A stretch of 23,353 nucleotides of DNA from CAYJXK01 sp964374115 (lineage in GTDB: Bacteria; Patescibacteriota; Patescibacteriia; Magasanikbacterales; UBA922), in the NCBI GenBank assembly GCA_964374115.1, contig CAYJXK010000011.1:1-23353 (forward strand). The letters run 5' to 3'. The notes under the pieces are model-generated. The model made no database searches, was not told the DNA's origin, and saw only the letters and a program-made list of their open reading frames with translations. The position numbers were made by a program, and so were the translations under genes. Every line of letters starts with the position of its first letter. Positions within the stretch are counted from its first letter, which is position 1. Shown one piece after another: positions 15,183 through 22,150 of this stretch.

Positions 15183-15212
15183 ACTATAGCATAGAGGAGA
15201 ATAAGGAATCAA
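15183..15212 (-). promoter_or_regulatory. Promoter of tRNA-Leu
   Basis: On the minus strand TTGATT (15207-15212) and TATAGT (15183-15188) are 18 bases apart, with TGC before the -10 box (extended -10). The -35 box overlaps the stop codon of the endonuclease III gene. Transcription should begin about 15 bases before the mature tRNA. Confidence 0.6.
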
Positions 15213-15865
15213 GGTAATGATCGCCGGAATGCCCTTGAAATCGAGTCGTCCTTGTCATGTACCTTTCTCGCCGGCGAATACACTCTTCCATATTCAATCA
15301 TTCGAAGCGTAAATAGCGGCCATTCTTTTTTCGGGATGATTGCCACAAGATCTCGTTCAATTTTTTTTGGGTCTGTGTGTATCGTGAGACCGAATTTTTT
15401 GCTCAGTCTTGCGACATGAGTATCAACCGCGATTCCGCTGTGGATTCCATAAACAATACCAAGGACCACATTGGCTGTTTTTCTTCCAACGCCCGGAAGC
15501 GTAAGCATTTCCTCCATTGTTTTAGGAAGTTTTCCTCCCCACTGATTTTTGATTATGTTCGCAGAGGCAATAATGTTTTTTGCCTTTCTTCGGTATAGCC
15601 CAATAGATGAAATGTCTTTTGCAAATATATCGATCTTCGTTCGGGCGTATGCATCGGGGGTTCGATATTTTTTGAATAATTTTTCTGTTATTTTGTTCAC
15701 TTGTTTGTCTGTCGTCTGCGCGGAGAGCATGACTGCGACCAGCGCTTCCCATGGATGCGAAAAATGCAGCGCAGGCTTCGCTTCAGGAAATAGGCGTTTG
15801 AGCATGCGAAGAACAATGTAGACACGCTGTTTTCGATTTTTGATGGAGGGTATGGTATGAGACAT
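15209..15865 (-). CDS. nth: Endonuclease III-like DNA glycosylase lacking the Fe-S cluster ligands
   Basis: This 218-residue member of the HhH-GPD family removes oxidised pyrimidines. The helix-hairpin-helix is LPGVGRKTA (123-131) with catalytic Lys129, and the catalytic Asp148 lies in VDTHVARLS. AVMLSAQTTD (44-53) is the family N-terminal signature. The usual C-x6-C-x2-C-x5-C iron-sulfur loop is present in length but its four positions read Ser197, Asp204, Asp207 and Phe213; there is no cysteine left in the loop. Catalytic residues are intact, so it should be active without a cluster. ATG 15865 (MSHTIPSIKN) is preferred over a start 14 codons upstream. Confidence 0.9.
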   Translation of the reverse strand: MSHTIPSIKNRKQRVYIVLRMLKRLFPEAKPALHFSHPWEALVAVMLSAQTTDKQVNKITEKLFKKYRTPDAYARTKIDIFAKDISSIGLYRRKAKNIIASANIIKNQWGGKLPKTMEEMLTLPGVGRKTANVVLGIVYGIHSGIAVDTHVARLSKKFGLTIHTDPKKIERDLVAIIPKKEWPLFTLRMIEYGRVYSPARKVHDKDDSISRAFRRSLP

Positions 15866-15898
15866 AGATTGTGTCTGCCGAAAGTATATCATGGAAAT

Positions 15899-15931
15899 AA
15901 AAAACAAGCGGCTGGCTATCGCTTGTTTTTT
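15899..15931. terminator. Intrinsic terminator, T-tract on both strands
   Basis: AAAACAAGCG (15901-15910) pairs with CGCTTGTTTT (15920-15929) around a 9-base loop. On the minus strand it is followed by TTTTTTATTT and comes 15 bases after the stop of the small gene at 15946, so it probably ends that transcript before nth begins. Confidence 0.65.
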
Positions 15932-15945
15932 GCGGATGTTATTTT

Positions 15946-16125
15946 TTAGCTCGAAAGACCGGCTGCGCGTATTCTTTCATCACGATTTTTTATGTACTGG
16001 TATGCCTGCTGGCGTTTGATTTTTGCGAACCGTGCGAGAAAGATGCGGAGTTTGATCGCGCGAATGAGATAGACACATATTCCGGTTGGCCGTGAGGTGA
16101 ATTGTCTGACGAGGGTATGCCGCAT
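15946..16125 (-). CDS. Small basic hypothetical protein
   Basis: This 59-residue open frame is not recognised. It has a hydrophobic stretch (GICVYLIRAIKLRIFLARF, about 14-32) followed by a strongly basic helical tail (KIKRQQAYQYIKNRDERIRAA). A TATTAT box lies upstream with TTCGGT 18 bases before it. A good terminator lies directly after the stop. These three together make a small gene plausible. An ATG at 16161 would add 12 residues. It could also be chance coding in a transcribed small RNA. Confidence 0.4.
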   Translation of the reverse strand: MRHTLVRQFTSRPTGICVYLIRAIKLRIFLARFAKIKRQQAYQYIKNRDERIRAAGLSS

Positions 16126-16154
16126 ATTGCAGTGGAATAATACGCCATAATATC

Positions 16155-16310
16155 CTGGCATTCCCGAGACACCGAATGGGAACCTTTGCCTTGTGGGTCG
16201 GCGAAGCCTAGCACAAAGGGTTGTGTCGCCACTTCAAAATGTCCGAGAAATGCCAGTTGGCGTGTTGGCCTCGAAGTTTGGGCCTCTGTCAAGAGGGAAC
16301 GAAGAGATTT
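16155..16310 (-). other. Hairpin-rich gap after the redox fusion
   Basis: No gene is supported between the fusion stop (16324) and the small gene. The minus strand forms hairpins in series: CGAG-GCCA...TGGC-CTCG, GGCGA.CACAA/TTTGTG...TTCGCC, and GGTTCCC...GGGAATGCC. A perfect -35 hexamer TTGACA is present at the start of this stretch but lacks a matching -10 box. It may be a 3' untranslated region or a small RNA. Confidence 0.3.
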
Positions 16311-16323
16311 TTTGTTTGTGACG

Positions 16324-19071
16324 CTATTTTTGAAGCGGTGCGTAGCTCCACGGCACGTTGAATGCTTTACAATGAATTGTGACTGAGTGAAAAGCATCAA
16401 TAGGAGTTCCTTGCGGGATGGGATATATTTGCTTGCCTGTGGTACTTTTGAGTTTGCCGAGAGGAATTCCACGGCGGATATCTTCCCGTTCTGTGGGAAG
16501 AACATTGGGAGTAAGATAGACTTGGAGATCAGGGCCTTTTGGTGTTTCAAAATTATCGTCAAAGACAATCACATAACCGCCATCTTTTTCTTGCAAGGAG
16601 ACGCCGCCCGTACTCATGTAATTGATATTTTGGAATGAGCCTTGTTGCAAGACTTTTCCATTAAATGAGGCGTCAGAAAGGAAGGGTGTTTCCAAGATAT
16701 CAGAATTTTTCGGATATTCTTTCATGAAAGCTTTCATGTTTTCAATAGATGCGTCAAGTGATTCCTCATCAAGGAGCGGCATGTCTGAGACGGTCGGCAT
16801 GAATTTTATTTTGAATGCGTGCCATCCTGTCCATGCTATCGCAATAATGATGAGAAGTCCGACATATGTCCCTCTATTTTTGAATTTTCTTGAGAAAGCG
16901 GTGTGAATATACCAATACAATTGTCCGAGAACGGCAAGACTGGTGATGACAAGCAAAAGAATTCCAGGAGGATTTTTCAGAAGTTCAGGATTGATTAAAA
17001 TAAAATGAAAGATGGCGCTCGCGTACGCGATATAAATAAAGCGATGAATAAATTTCCATCGTTTTGGCGTGAGTTTGTCCACTGCCCAATCGGTCGAAGT
17101 CGCCGCCATCACAAAGAGAATAGGAAACGCGATCGAACCAAAGATGATGGGATTCTCGAATGGATTGAACGAATAATACGCGCCGTTCACGTCAAAGTTG
17201 AAAAGATATTTCAAGACAGCAAGAACATGGAAACTAATAAAAATAAATCCAGAGACGCCAAGATATCTTCGAATGCGCCAGTGCCGCGCTGTTTTGGGGA
17301 ACCACTTGAACATCGCGCTTGAAAAGAGAGCGGCGCCAATGAGCGTGGCGCCAGTAAGCGCGAAACTTCGGACCAGTGATCCACCGAGTTCATCTTTGGT
17401 GAGCCAGAAAAATTGAAGTCCGAATTGGGTAAACCAGAATACAAGTGCGCCAAGAGAGAACAAGTAGAGAAGGTGGTGTCGCGCGCGCCGTTCTTTTTTT
17501 ATTGTTTCTTCTCTCCGTTTTTTCGTTGTTCCATCTTCCCGTGATTCACTGTCTATTTCAACCTCGAGGACACCGTTCACGACGCGTGTTTTATATGTGC
17601 GTACTTCTCGCACAGCCGGTGGCGCGACGACAGCGCCGGTGGTGACATCGAATTTCGCTCCATGAAGCGGGCATTGGACGACTCCGTCTTCAAATGTTCC
17701 ATCACAGAGCGATCCTCCGGCGTGAGTGCATGTGTTATCAATCGCATACCAGGTGTCGCGCAGTGAAAAGAGGGCTATCTTTTTTCCATTCACGTTGTGG
17801 CATGAAACAGTTTTTTTGGTATCAGAGATTTTCTCAACGGGAACGAATTGTCTCACATTTGATTTTACTTCTTTTTTTACTAACGGCTTTTCGATCACGC
17901 GTCCTGTTCGAGATAAGGCAAACAACGAGGCATATGGATTGCCATGGCCAAGAGCCAAATCAGCAAGAATGTGTGCGGCGAAACTGCCGAACACAATTCC
18001 TGTGCCGCCCCAGCCAGTGCCGATAAATACATTCCGGCAATGGGGGTGTTCAAAGACATAGGGCACATGATCGTCGGTGACAAAGATACTGCCAGACCAT
18101 TCGTGCGTGATTTTTTGTCCACCGCCGAAGTGTTTTTGCGCAAATCTCATGAGTGTGTCAAATGGTTTTTGTGACGATACATCCGCGACATCCATATCGC
18201 AACCGCCAAGAATGAGTGTGTCATCCCCGACCATGCGATAATAAAAGTATGGCTCAAATGTGTCCCAATATATGTCATTTTTGATCGGGGGATTTTGGAC
18301 TTCGAGACCAATCACAGAAGTAATTTTTTGTTGTACCAGTGATTGGAGTTCGGGAAACAAAAGGCCAGGGTGGCCGATTGCGACGATCGCGCTTTTTGCT
18401 GTGATTGTTCCATTCTCCGTTTCTACTCTCACACCCTCTTCTCTACTAATAATCTCAGTGACTTCTGATTCTTCGAATATGTCGGTATGATCTTTTGGCA
18501 TTCGTTTGAGAAGTTCAAACAAATATTTTCGTAAATGAAATTTTCCTTCATTTGAAAATCGAATTGCTTCGACAAATGGAGTGCTTGTGATATCCGCGTT
18601 CGTCTCCCACGTTGCGTGAATGTCCGCAGTTTGGATATGTTTCCATTCTTCTTTGAGCACGGCATCGCCTGCTCCATATGATCCATACCAAGAATCACAG
18701 GGTAAAAAATCACAATCAATTGATTCTTCTTTTATTTTGTCAATGATATGCGTTTGTATCTCAGCCGCTCCTTTAAAAATGCGCTGGATAAAAGAAAGCC
18801 CATATCGGGATTCGAGGTCGGATACGCTTGCCTCAATGGGGCGCGTGATGAATCCAGTGGTGAGTCCAGAGTCGCCAGTTCCGATATGATTTTTTTCCAG
18901 AAGAATCACTTTTTTTCCTTCGCGGACGAGATGACAGACGGCAGTGATTCCGACGATTCCTCCGCCAATGACGACGATGTCAGCTGTCCTTTGGCCTTCA
19001 AGCATAGGATAGCGACGTGTGTCTCCGACGGTGTCAAACCAGACAGAAGTTTTGCGTATGTTCTGATTCAT
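16324..19071 (-). CDS. Four-domain redox fusion: FAD oxidoreductase, Rieske, ferric-reductase-like membrane domain, DM13
   Basis: This 915-residue protein has four parts. Residues 1-390 are a DAO-type FAD oxidoreductase (DIVVIGGGIVGIT at 31-43, GTGWGGTGIVFG near the end). Residues about 408-507 are a Rieske [2Fe-2S] domain with both ligand pairs intact (Cys448-His450 in CTH, Cys467-His470 in CPLH). Residues about 533-755 hold roughly six membrane helices of the ferric-reductase/YedZ-MsrQ type, with His615, His676 and His689 as candidate haem ligands. Residues about 785-912 are a DM13 domain (GSFQNINY, VIVFDDNFETPKGPDLQVYL, VTIHCKAFNVPWSYAPL). Electron flow FAD to Fe-S to haem to DM13 across the membrane is inferred. 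The DAO-Rieske part alone is a known family; the added membrane and DM13 parts are the unusual feature. msrB lies upstream. Confidence 0.88.
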   Translation of the reverse strand: MNQNIRKTSVWFDTVGDTRRYPMLEGQRTADIVVIGGGIVGITAVCHLVREGKKVILLEKNHIGTGDSGLTTGFITRPIEASVSDLESRYGLSFIQRIFKGAAEIQTHIIDKIKEESIDCDFLPCDSWYGSYGAGDAVLKEEWKHIQTADIHATWETNADITSTPFVEAIRFSNEGKFHLRKYLFELLKRMPKDHTDIFEESEVTEIISREEGVRVETENGTITAKSAIVAIGHPGLLFPELQSLVQQKITSVIGLEVQNPPIKNDIYWDTFEPYFYYRMVGDDTLILGGCDMDVADVSSQKPFDTLMRFAQKHFGGGQKITHEWSGSIFVTDDHVPYVFEHPHCRNVFIGTGWGGTGIVFGSFAAHILADLALGHGNPYASLFALSRTGRVIEKPLVKKEVKSNVRQFVPVEKISDTKKTVSCHNVNGKKIALFSLRDTWYAIDNTCTHAGGSLCDGTFEDGVVQCPLHGAKFDVTTGAVVAPPAVREVRTYKTRVVNGVLEVEIDSESREDGTTKKRREETIKKERRARHHLLYLFSLGALVFWFTQFGLQFFWLTKDELGGSLVRSFALTGATLIGAALFSSAMFKWFPKTARHWRIRRYLGVSGFIFISFHVLAVLKYLFNFDVNGAYYSFNPFENPIIFGSIAFPILFVMAATSTDWAVDKLTPKRWKFIHRFIYIAYASAIFHFILINPELLKNPPGILLLVITSLAVLGQLYWYIHTAFSRKFKNRGTYVGLLIIIAIAWTGWHAFKIKFMPTVSDMPLLDEESLDASIENMKAFMKEYPKNSDILETPFLSDASFNGKVLQQGSFQNINYMSTGGVSLQEKDGGYVIVFDDNFETPKGPDLQVYLTPNVLPTEREDIRRGIPLGKLKSTTGKQIYPIPQGTPIDAFHSVTIHCKAFNVPWSYAPLQK

Positions 19072-19097
19072 ATATTCTTAGCATTTTCTCGTTTGTC

Positions 19098-19266
19098 ATC
19101 GGCGTTCACCTCTCTATTTTCTCGCTGAGAGAAACTCGCGTCCTTGAGGATCGGCGATACGCCCTGCAACCGCACACATCCGAAACAGGCGTATCACCTC
19201 GCTCACACAGTCTTCACTCAGAAAAAAGATGTGTGAATGCCTTTTTGAGAGGCAAACGCGAAAGTT
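19098..19266. repeat. Long copy of the structured repeat, possible multibranch RNA
   Basis: This element fills the gap between msrB and the redox fusion. Its ends are the two arms found together at 13931-13970, separated here by 130 bases. Read on the minus strand, the closing stem (CGCGTTTGCCTCTC with GAGAGGTGAACGCC, including G-U pairs) encloses three hairpins: TCACACA/TGTGTGA, the 11-bp GGTGATACGCC/GGCGTATCGCC, and TTTCTC/GAGAAA. The G-U pairs in the closing stem suggest RNA-level structure. It would form part of the leader of the fusion gene. Candidates are a riboswitch-like leader, a small RNA or a non-autonomous mobile element. Confidence 0.6.
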
Positions 19267-19653
19267 TTAATTCTTTTTCAATTTCAACGCAGCAGAATTG
19301 ATGCAATACCGCTCACCGGTCGGTTTTGGGCCATCAGGAAACACATGACTGAGATGTCCTCCACAGCGCGCGCAGGTGATCTCGATCCGCTCCATCCCGT
19401 GGTTTGTATCAGTTTCTTTGACTACCGCGTCTTTGGAATGTGGCGCGTAAAAACTCGGCCAGCCGCTTCCTGAATCGTATTTGGTATCTGAAGAAAATAC
19501 CTCATTGCCGCAGGCAACGCAGACATACATGCCAGAATCTTTTGTTTTGTAATATGCTCCTGTGAATGCAGGTTCGGTTCCTTTTTCGCGGAGGATATGA
19601 TACGACTCAGGCGTGAGTTTGTTTTTCCAGTCGTTCTGTATGTCATTTTCCAT
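19267..19653 (-). CDS. msrB: Peptide-methionine (R)-S-oxide reductase
   Basis: This 128-residue enzyme repairs R-methionine sulfoxide. Zinc ligands are Cys45, Cys48, Cys94 and Cys97. The GSGWPSF signature is at 62-68, and the catalytic cysteine is Cys117 in RYCINSAAL. Length and motifs are complete and there is no signal peptide, so it should act in the cytoplasm. It is the last gene of a five-gene minus-strand unit, 10 bases after the AlkD-type gene. The structured element and the redox fusion follow it. Confidence 0.94.
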   Translation of the reverse strand: MENDIQNDWKNKLTPESYHILREKGTEPAFTGAYYKTKDSGMYVCVACGNEVFSSDTKYDSGSGWPSFYAPHSKDAVVKETDTNHGMERIEITCARCGGHLSHVFPDGPKPTGERYCINSAALKLKKN

Positions 19654-19663
19654 ATGGAGCGGT

Positions 19664-20407
19664 TTATTTTTTCCAAAATATTTGCCGACGTTTTGGTAAT
19701 CGTTCGATCGCGTACTGAAGCATGGTGCGGGGCATAGATTTTTTGTGCCGTATCAAAAATGATTCAAGCGCCATGACCCCGGCGTTTTTCCCCACTTCCC
19801 GAAGCATCCAGCCGGTCGCTTTGTGAATAAGGTCGTGATGATCACGAAGGAGCATACGTGCAATGCGCAATGTGGGTTTCCATTGTCCTTCTTTGATAGA
19901 GTGAAATGTCGCGACAATAGCAATGCGACGCTCCCAGAGATGTTTGGAGTGAGCAAGTGTTGACAGCAGGACAATGCCGTTCCTTTGGTATGTGCATGTT
20001 TGACACAAAAATGCCCCAACAATATGCTCGGCGCTCGTGTCCACCAAATCCCAATTGTTGACGTACCGGGTATTTTTGAGATACATGGCGAAAAGATTTT
20101 TTTGTGTTTTTTCATCTTTCATTCTCGTTGCTTGTTGAAATTGATACACCATAATAATAAGAGCGAGAAGCCGCTCTTCGTGGACAGGCGAGTGAAGAAA
20201 GAAAAGGAGATCTTTGTCATGAATGGTTTGAAAGTATTTTTTTGCCAGTTTTCGAATATCCGGAACTGCTACCCCAATAAACATATCTCCTTCGCTATAT
20301 TCTCCTTTTCCTGTTTTGAAGAAACGTTTTGAAATGATCGCGCGTTTTTTGCTTGCGAGCGCGGCAAGTTTTTTTTGTATATGATTTTTTGTTTGTTTTT
20401 GTATCAT
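19664..20407 (-). CDS. DNA alkylation repair protein, AlkD-like (HEAT repeats)
   Basis: This 247-residue all-helical protein has the AlkD active-site pattern: Trp119 and Asp123 in NNWDLVDTSA, Arg160/161 in LWERRIAIVAT, and Trp200 in HKATGWMLREVGK. AlkD excises 3- and 7-alkylpurines without flipping the base. Length is normal. The ATG at 20407 lies 4 bases after the stop of the acetyltransferase gene; a longer frame to 20455 would overlap that gene with a non-family sequence. It belongs to the same transcript as dsbB, the GNAT gene and msrB. Confidence 0.9.
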   Translation of the reverse strand: MIQKQTKNHIQKKLAALASKKRAIISKRFFKTGKGEYSEGDMFIGVAVPDIRKLAKKYFQTIHDKDLLFFLHSPVHEERLLALIIMVYQFQQATRMKDEKTQKNLFAMYLKNTRYVNNWDLVDTSAEHIVGAFLCQTCTYQRNGIVLLSTLAHSKHLWERRIAIVATFHSIKEGQWKPTLRIARMLLRDHHDLIHKATGWMLREVGKNAGVMALESFLIRHKKSMPRTMLQYAIERLPKRRQIFWKK

Positions 20408-20411
20408 AGCA

Positions 20412-20957
20412 TCATCGATAGATCCAATATTCCACAAAGGGCAACATGTTTCCACTCATGTTTGTTTTTGTATATTCCTTCATAATTTTTCCTCCGAGTG
20501 ATTCAGGAATTTTTCGGCTTGCAATATTGTCTGTTGCGACAGGATAGATAAGATGGTCATATATCACCTGTTGATCAGCCCACTCCTTGATTCCAGTCAC
20601 CGCTTCTCTGCCATACTGTTGTCCATGCGCGGATTTTTTCATCCAAACACCGAGCTCGGGTGTTGCGGTGCTGATATGATGAAGCCCTACAATGCCCAAA
20701 AATTCTTGTGTTGTTTTATGAAGGACAACACAGACCAGCTCTTCATTTTTTTTCATCTTTTTAATCGTTGAATGAATAAATTTTTTTGTTTCACTTTTTT
20801 CTTTTGGCGTACGTGGATGCATGTAGCGCGTGATGTCGTCGGTAAATTCGTGAAAAACAGTATCGAGATACTCGATCGATACCGGCTGTAATACCAGCCG
20901 AGGCGTTTCGATGTGTGTTTCGAGGAGATTGAAGGGCGTGGTTTCTATCATGTTCAT
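20412..20957 (-). CDS. GNAT family N-acetyltransferase (RimJ/RimL-like)
   Basis: This 181-residue protein of the acetyltransferase_3 type has the start ETPRLVLQPVSIEYLD, the substrate strand FLGIVGLHHI, the acetyl-CoA loop KSAHGQQYGREAV in the Q/R-x-x-G-x-G/A position, and the late NIASRKIPESLGG. The acceptor is unknown; RimJ/RimL relatives modify ribosomal proteins, amino acids or antibiotics. Its ATG overlaps the dsbB stop (ATGA), so the two are translationally coupled. Confidence 0.85.
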   Translation of the reverse strand: MNMIETTPFNLLETHIETPRLVLQPVSIEYLDTVFHEFTDDITRYMHPRTPKEKSETKKFIHSTIKKMKKNEELVCVVLHKTTQEFLGIVGLHHISTATPELGVWMKKSAHGQQYGREAVTGIKEWADQQVIYDHLIYPVATDNIASRKIPESLGGKIMKEYTKTNMSGNMLPFVEYWIYR

Positions 20958-21376
20958 ACGTTGCTATCCACGTTTTGACGAGAGGCAGTCTTTCTCCTGG
21001 CATTTCCCAAAAAGAAAATGAGCAAAAGAAAACTGGTGAGAGACATCAGTGGAATGGTGATGTATCCGAATTCCCATACATATCGCCGCGTGCACGAAGC
21101 GCCAAGACCAAAAGTTTCACAGGGAAACAGCGTCGTGCCACCGTAATAAATATACGTGTGATAAAGGGCAATCGCCATGCCAATGCCCGCAAGCGCCAGC
21201 GCGTAATCAATAATATGTTTATCTTGTCGCCGGAGCCCTAACCCGAGAAGAATGACTTGGGGATACATATATATTCTTTGCCACCAGCACAATACGCATG
21301 GTGTGAATCCAGCAATTTCAGAATAAAAGAGACTGGTCCCTGTCGCGGTAAGGGCGACGAGAAACGCCAGTGTCAT
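20954..21376 (-). CDS. dsbB: Disulfide bond formation protein DsbB/BdbC-like, apparently frameshifted at its N-terminus
   Basis: The 140-residue core holds the four helices and both cysteine pairs of the family: CVLCWWQR (quinone-side pair) and FPCETFGLGASC. It reoxidises the thiol oxidase and passes electrons to quinone. A first membrane segment expected in this extended type (MPIKTINYILTIFTLLSHIFL) is present directly upstream from ATG 21515 but in another frame. Removing one A from the A5 run near 21404 joins the two frames as ...VASRKRRENLSLLLKTHG. A TTG at 21454 is an alternative start in the core frame. So the gene is either decayed at its start, mis-sequenced at the A-run, or begins internally at ATG 21376. 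Confidence 0.75.
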   Translation of the reverse strand: MTLAFLVALTATGTSLFYSEIAGFTPCVLCWWQRIYMYPQVILLGLGLRRQDKHIIDYALALAGIGMAIALYHTYIYYGGTTLFPCETFGLGASCTRRYVWEFGYITIPLMSLTSFLLLIFFLGNARRKTASRQNVDSNV

Positions 21377-21515
21377 TCCATGCGTCTTCAAAAGAAGAGA
21401 AAGGTTTTTCTCTTCTTTTGCGTGATGCGACGAGATAGGCGCTTCCAGCAACAAGAAATATGTGGCTGAGAAGTGTGAAAATAGTCAGAATATAGTTGAT
21501 GGTTTTAATCGGCAT
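21377..21515 (-). pseudogene. Detached N-terminal segment of dsbB
   Basis: The frame beginning at ATG 21515 encodes one membrane helix and a basic tail (SAYLVASRKRREK), then drifts into nonsense and stops at 21318. It matches what is expected before the DsbB core in the extended family form, and lies 3 bases after the stop of the thioredoxin-like remnant, as in an operon. The shift equals one extra base and most simply falls in the A5 run near 21404. Confidence 0.55.
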
Positions 21516-21518
21516 ATT

Positions 21519-21897
21519 TTATTCTGGAAGAGTACACCCCGTTTTTTCGGAGAGGATCTGAAAGGACAATTTGCCGGTCATTCTTTCGCCATTCGCGAAT
21601 TCCCATGTGGGGTGGCTCTCTCTATTTTTTTTCTAGCATGCCGGCAATTGTCCTCTGCTATCCGCGGTGGAGCATCCTACATATGGAAGGAATTTTTTTG
21701 ATTTTCCGAATGCTTTTTTTGATCCTGACAATGTGGGCACCAGAACGCGCTATAGAATACCGCGCCTTTATCTTTGAGATATTGCGCGAATGCATCGTAT
21801 TTTTTAGGGTCACTTTTTGAAGAAACAATAGAGAAACCAATACCGATGATAGCGATTGCGCCGATGACCCACATGAAAATATGTTTAGTTTTTTCAT
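21519..21897 (-). pseudogene. Decayed membrane-anchored thioredoxin-like gene
   Basis: Pieces of one protein lie in different frames: a membrane anchor with thioredoxin part (MWVIGAIAIIGIGF then YDAFAQYLKDKGAVFYSAFWCPHCQ), a middle piece (KSKKFLPYVGCSTADSRGQ) and a tail (NGERMTGKLSFQILSEKTGC) that ends just before dsbB. Joining them needs one added A in the A6 run after the ATG (about 21890) and one in the A7 run near 21718. Even then a TAG remains near 21635. The CPHC active site is intact. Two frameshifts plus a stop argue for a pseudogene, though both shifts fall in A-runs where sequencing errors are common. Confidence 0.65.
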
Positions 21898-21953
21898 ATA
21901 ATGATACATATATCGTTTATGGTATCATAGAGATGTTATCAAAACAATATACA

Positions 21954-21977
21954 AAAAACTCCGTGAGGGGAGTTTTT
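21954..21977 (-). terminator. Intrinsic terminator of tRNA-Ser
   Basis: AAAAACTCC (21954-21962) pairs with GGAGTTTTT (21969-21977) around GTGAGG. On the minus strand the stem is followed by a run of T, 5 bases after the CCA end of tRNA-Ser. It also stops read-through into the thioredoxin-like remnant. Confidence 0.75.
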
Positions 21978-21981
21978 GTTC

Positions 21982-22071
21982 TGGCGGAAGGGGTGGGATT
22001 CGAACCCACGGTCGCCTTTCAGCGACTCCGGTTTTCAAGACCGGTACATTCAACCACTCTGCCACCCTTCC
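21982..22071 (-). tRNA. tRNA-Ser (anticodon TGA), CCA encoded
   Basis: The minus strand gives acceptor GGAAGGG/CCCTTCC, anticodon stem CCGGT/ACCGG with loop CTTGAAA, a long variable arm (GTCGC..GCGAC) and T-arm GTGGG/CCCAC with loop TTCGAAT. Anticodon TGA reads TCA. Discriminator G (21985) is followed by CCA. Upstream, TTTACT and TAGAAT 17 bases apart are a likely promoter. Confidence 0.95.
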
Positions 22072-22150
22072 ACTTGAAGACCGTCGCTTCATTCTATACC
22101 AGAAAGTGTTTTGAGTAAACCCCCCCACACCAAAAATTCCGTTCTCACTG

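Noticed and set aside
16155..16310. SRP RNA, tmRNA or RNase P RNA in the hairpin-rich gaps
   Set aside because: I looked for the SRP tetraloop region, tmRNA tag and tRNA-like ends, and RNase P conserved cores in the gaps at 5607, 7349 and 16155 and found none.
15990..16568. Open frame of 192 codons on the minus strand overlapping the end of the redox fusion
   Set aside because: Its first part is another frame of the DM13 domain, which is clearly the coding one, and its end is low in protein-like character over the hairpin-rich gap.
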